NCBI GenBank assembly: GCA_947034885.2
Contig: OX344758.2
Coordinates: 19,495,067 to 19,559,066, forward strand
Source: Thuidium tamariscinum
Lineage: Eukaryota > Streptophyta > Bryopsida > Hypnales > Thuidiaceae
Direction of reading: 5' to 3'
DNA: 64,000 nucleotides
Positions 61,591 through 64,000 of this stretch are shown piece by piece. Numbering within the stretch: the stretch's first letter is position 1; every line of letters starts with the position of its first letter. A program made the translations under genes and the position numbers. The notes under the pieces were generated by a model that did not search any database, was not told the origin of the DNA, and saw only the letters and a list, made by a program, of their open reading frames with translations.

Positions 61591-61875
61591 GTGCAAATGA
61601 AATTTGGGGATTTTGTGTGAAAAAGGGAGGGCTTGTATAATGTAGATATTCATTCTCAGAATTTAGTGTGAAAAGGAGAGGGGTATGCCAAATGTAGATA
61701 TTGATCCATGGACTTTCACATATTGATCCATGGACTTTCGCACAAAAAGGGGAGGGGCTTGCAAAGTGCAAATATTGATTCTTAGAATTCTGTGTAAAAA
61801 GGGGAAGATTTGCACAAAGATATTCATCCTTAGAATTTGGAATTTTGGGTGAAAAGGGGAGGGCTTGCACAATAG
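61591..61875. repeat. Tandem repeat, ~60 bp, about five units
   Basis: Units read GTGTGAAAAAGGGGAGGGCT, then TGCA(A)A/GTAGATATT, then a GATTCTTAGAATT-like end. One unit has an internal duplication of TTGATCCATGGACTTTC. Noncoding; minus-strand frames across it are repeat translations. Confidence 0.85.
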
Positions 61876-62261
61876 TATACCTCCAATGAGCGCTCTTGAT
61901 TTTTTTATTTTTTTAAGCAAATGATTTACACGATACCCAAAAAGGATGCTTTCCACGGTGACCAGCACGGCGATCCAGGGTTAAGCTCCACCCACTATGA
62001 CGATGTGGATGGGTAAGCAACTGAAGTGTGAACTGCACCGCGTTTGAATTGGTGGAGGGAAAGCGGGTTGCTCGTGCAGTTCTAGCATTGCACCCAAAAT
62101 TCAATCTCTGCCTGCTAAGCACCCCGGATCAGCTTCAAATGTGGGTTGGATACGATTGTTAGTTGCATCAAAATGTATAGACTCAATTGTAAAAGTCCTC
62201 TGATTCAATGGTCTCTCAGATATGCTAGTTCTGTACATCTAGTCTCAATTCAAGAGAAATA
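61876..62261. other. IYO downstream spacer/3' UTR
   Basis: Between the tandem repeat and the stop of the minus-strand IYO gene. Nothing else recognised. Confidence 0.35.
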
Positions 62262-64000
62262 TCAGGAATGATTTCTGCTTTGAAGTAGGACACCACGCAA
62301 ATCTCTCACTTGGTTCGTGACGGCGTCGTCACCTTCACCGAGGGTTTGAATGAAACTGAGCCGTCTTTCGAACTCTCCTGAGCTCACTGGCTTTGCTGGC
62401 CATGACAGTGAGCATTCCACTAACTTGCGTGGGAATTCCTGCAAACATGGGAATTGGAGAGATAAGATAGAGCCTTTAACTTGAATGAGGGACTCAAATC
62501 CCAAATACCCTGAACCCTGAAAATCCAGCTTAAATTCTGGGGTGTAACCTGAGATTATGAGAGAAAACCTGTTCTAAGCAAATACTGAGATTAATATGAG
62601 ATTAAAGTGCGAGGGAAAACCTGATGCTGCTGTGGTATTTGCTTAGAAGTGTCGAAGAGAGCCTTCGCAGTCTTTTGCAGCAATGCTTCATCTGTTGCTG
62701 AGTTCTCTTCAAAGAGGAAAGCTGCAAGGTGATGTAGAGCTAGTGTTGATGCCACCGAGCTCTTACCATCCGCAAGTGTAAGTTTACCAGTTGTCAATGC
62801 AGACACGAAAGCTTCGATCATCTCCACGTTTTTCTGCAACCAGAAAACAGATGAACACGATGAGTGCGAGGTCGCTGGGAAATCAATACCGGTTCCAGTA
62901 GAACATGCTTGTCAGAAACACAAGGCGCATTATAATATTACTAAATACACAAGTGCTGTGCTTGCAGTTTTTCGACGGCAGAACTGAAGCCCAACGAATC
63001 ACTAGAATAAATTGAGAGCTACAAAACCTTGAGTCACTGATGAAAACGACTTGTGAATCAAGACTCTGCAACTTTAGAACCATGATGACCAGTGACCCCT
63101 ACAGTGATTTTCGCAATCAGCTCAAGTTGCTAAAACTACCGCTAAATGTGCAAAAAAATCATAAGAACACCCTGGTATTCAGAAGTTTCGTTTAATTTAG
63201 CCACGTTTCTGAACGCTGATGATCACTCCCGGATCCTTGACTTTGCTTTCAAATGTTGAAACCATATTCACGGCAGAGTATTAGAAAAGACTAATGTTAA
63301 AGGACCACTCAATCTTCAGGAGAATCATGGTTTCCAAGACTTAGTGACCCAAAATTAACTTTCTCTAAACGGTCAACCATCCATTGGGAGGATGATGAAT
63401 GTTGTGAAGCTTCAAGAAAAATCAAATAGCATGTCAATGGAAAGAAGAAAGACTACTCTACATGAATTAATGATGTAGATATGTTGGAGGAATTTCAATT
63501 ATTTATAAAAAAATTTCAAAACCTTAGTATCATGAGGTCGAGCATCAGGCGTTAAACCCTTGACCCCTTAACCTTGAAAGGCCCAATGTGTGAAATCAAG
63601 AATCAAATGTACACCAAGAAGTGAAAAATACCTCAGAAGGAAAGAGATATCCAGAGGGGTCGCCAGGGCAGTCAGTAAGAGCAGGAAGAAGATCAAAAGC
63701 CTGCGCAGCAGCCAAGGCTCGCCATGTCTGCAATCGAATGGAAATAGCAACATCCATTCTCAAGTACAGCGCCACTTGTCCACCAAATCCAGCATCGCCA
63801 GAAGCCTCCTTCGAGAATTTCTTCACAAGAGCCTCAACAAAGCCACAGTAGCCTCCATCAATTTCCCCTTCAAAGTCCAGCTTGATCACACCGCTGGGCG
63901 TCTTCGCCTCAAGTAGTATTCCATACAGCCGCTGTAACTTTCCAATGCAACTTTTCACAGCCTTCCGTAGAAACACGTCCCCCCCGAGCAGAAACAGGCA
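62262..64000 (-). CDS. IYO: MINIYO/RPAP1 homologue, C-terminal exons (partial)
   Basis: Last three exons of a gene entering from the right edge: 63,632-64,000 (123 codons, open at the window end), 62,621-62,833 (71 codons) and 62,262-62,438 (58 codons plus stop). All are phase 0 with GT/AG borders. The protein resembles the C-terminus of plant MINIYO, the RPAP1 orthologue. RPAP1 links RNA polymerase II to its assembly and import factors; in Arabidopsis IYO promotes elongation and switches cells to differentiation. Supporting segments are SIRLQTWRALAAAQAFDLLP, CPGDPSGYLFPSE, and across the next exon NVEMIEAFVSAL with STLALHHLAAFLF. The full protein is ~1,400-1,500 aa, so only about a sixth is here. 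The identification is from remembered family sequence. Confidence 0.72.

Noticed and set aside
61580-61968. Minus-strand frames with repeated peptides
   Set aside because: Translation of the 60-bp tandem repeat.
1-64000. tRNA, rRNA, CRISPR, LTR retrotransposon or intact transposase genes
   Set aside because: None seen on either strand by eye; no long terminal direct repeats or reverse transcriptase motifs were recognised.

Overview
The window is nuclear DNA of a land plant, most likely a non-seed lineage such as a bryophyte; that placing is an inference from AT-rich gene deserts, compact GC-richer genes and plant-type gene models. No bacterial operons, rRNA, tRNA or CRISPR were seen. Six host genes can be modelled with confidence or partly, one is a truncated-looking family member, and most of the rest is AT-rich repeat DNA.

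Layout. 1-4.6 kb: two dispersed repeat families. 5.2-7.5 kb: an intronless BCM-type plastid membrane protein (+). 11.2-16.6 kb: an eight-exon HUS1 checkpoint clamp gene (-). 16.9-31.4 kb: gene-free, with nested DNA transposons: a 3 kb CACTA element inside a TTAA-flanked element and carrying another, several 300-330 bp TIR elements, one interrupted by a fourth MITE, and a perfect-centre palindrome. 31.4-34 kb: cytochrome b5 (+). 34.1-36.1 kb: a dihydroneopterin-aldolase-like gene lacking the usual N-terminal active-site part (+). 36.1-47.7 kb: tandem and dispersed repeats, a triplicated coiled-coil-like unit split by a small CACTA MITE, and a decayed Crinkler-like (CRN) fossil interrupted by a foldback element. 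49.0-50.2 kb: ribosomal protein S29 (-) with a telo-box. 52.8-56.2 kb: a small J-domain co-chaperone (+). 57.5-59.9 kb: a single-pass membrane protein (+). 62.2-64 kb: the last exons of a MINIYO/RPAP1 homologue (-), running off the window.

The genes are unrelated housekeeping genes, each with its own promoter: chlorophyll metabolism, DNA-damage checkpoint, ER electron transfer, folate synthesis, translation, chaperoning and Pol II assembly/elongation. The most informative part is the repeat stratigraphy. Insertions into identifiable older copies give empty-site evidence within the window, and the TTAA-flanked families look like piggyBac-type nonautonomous elements, which would be notable in a plant.
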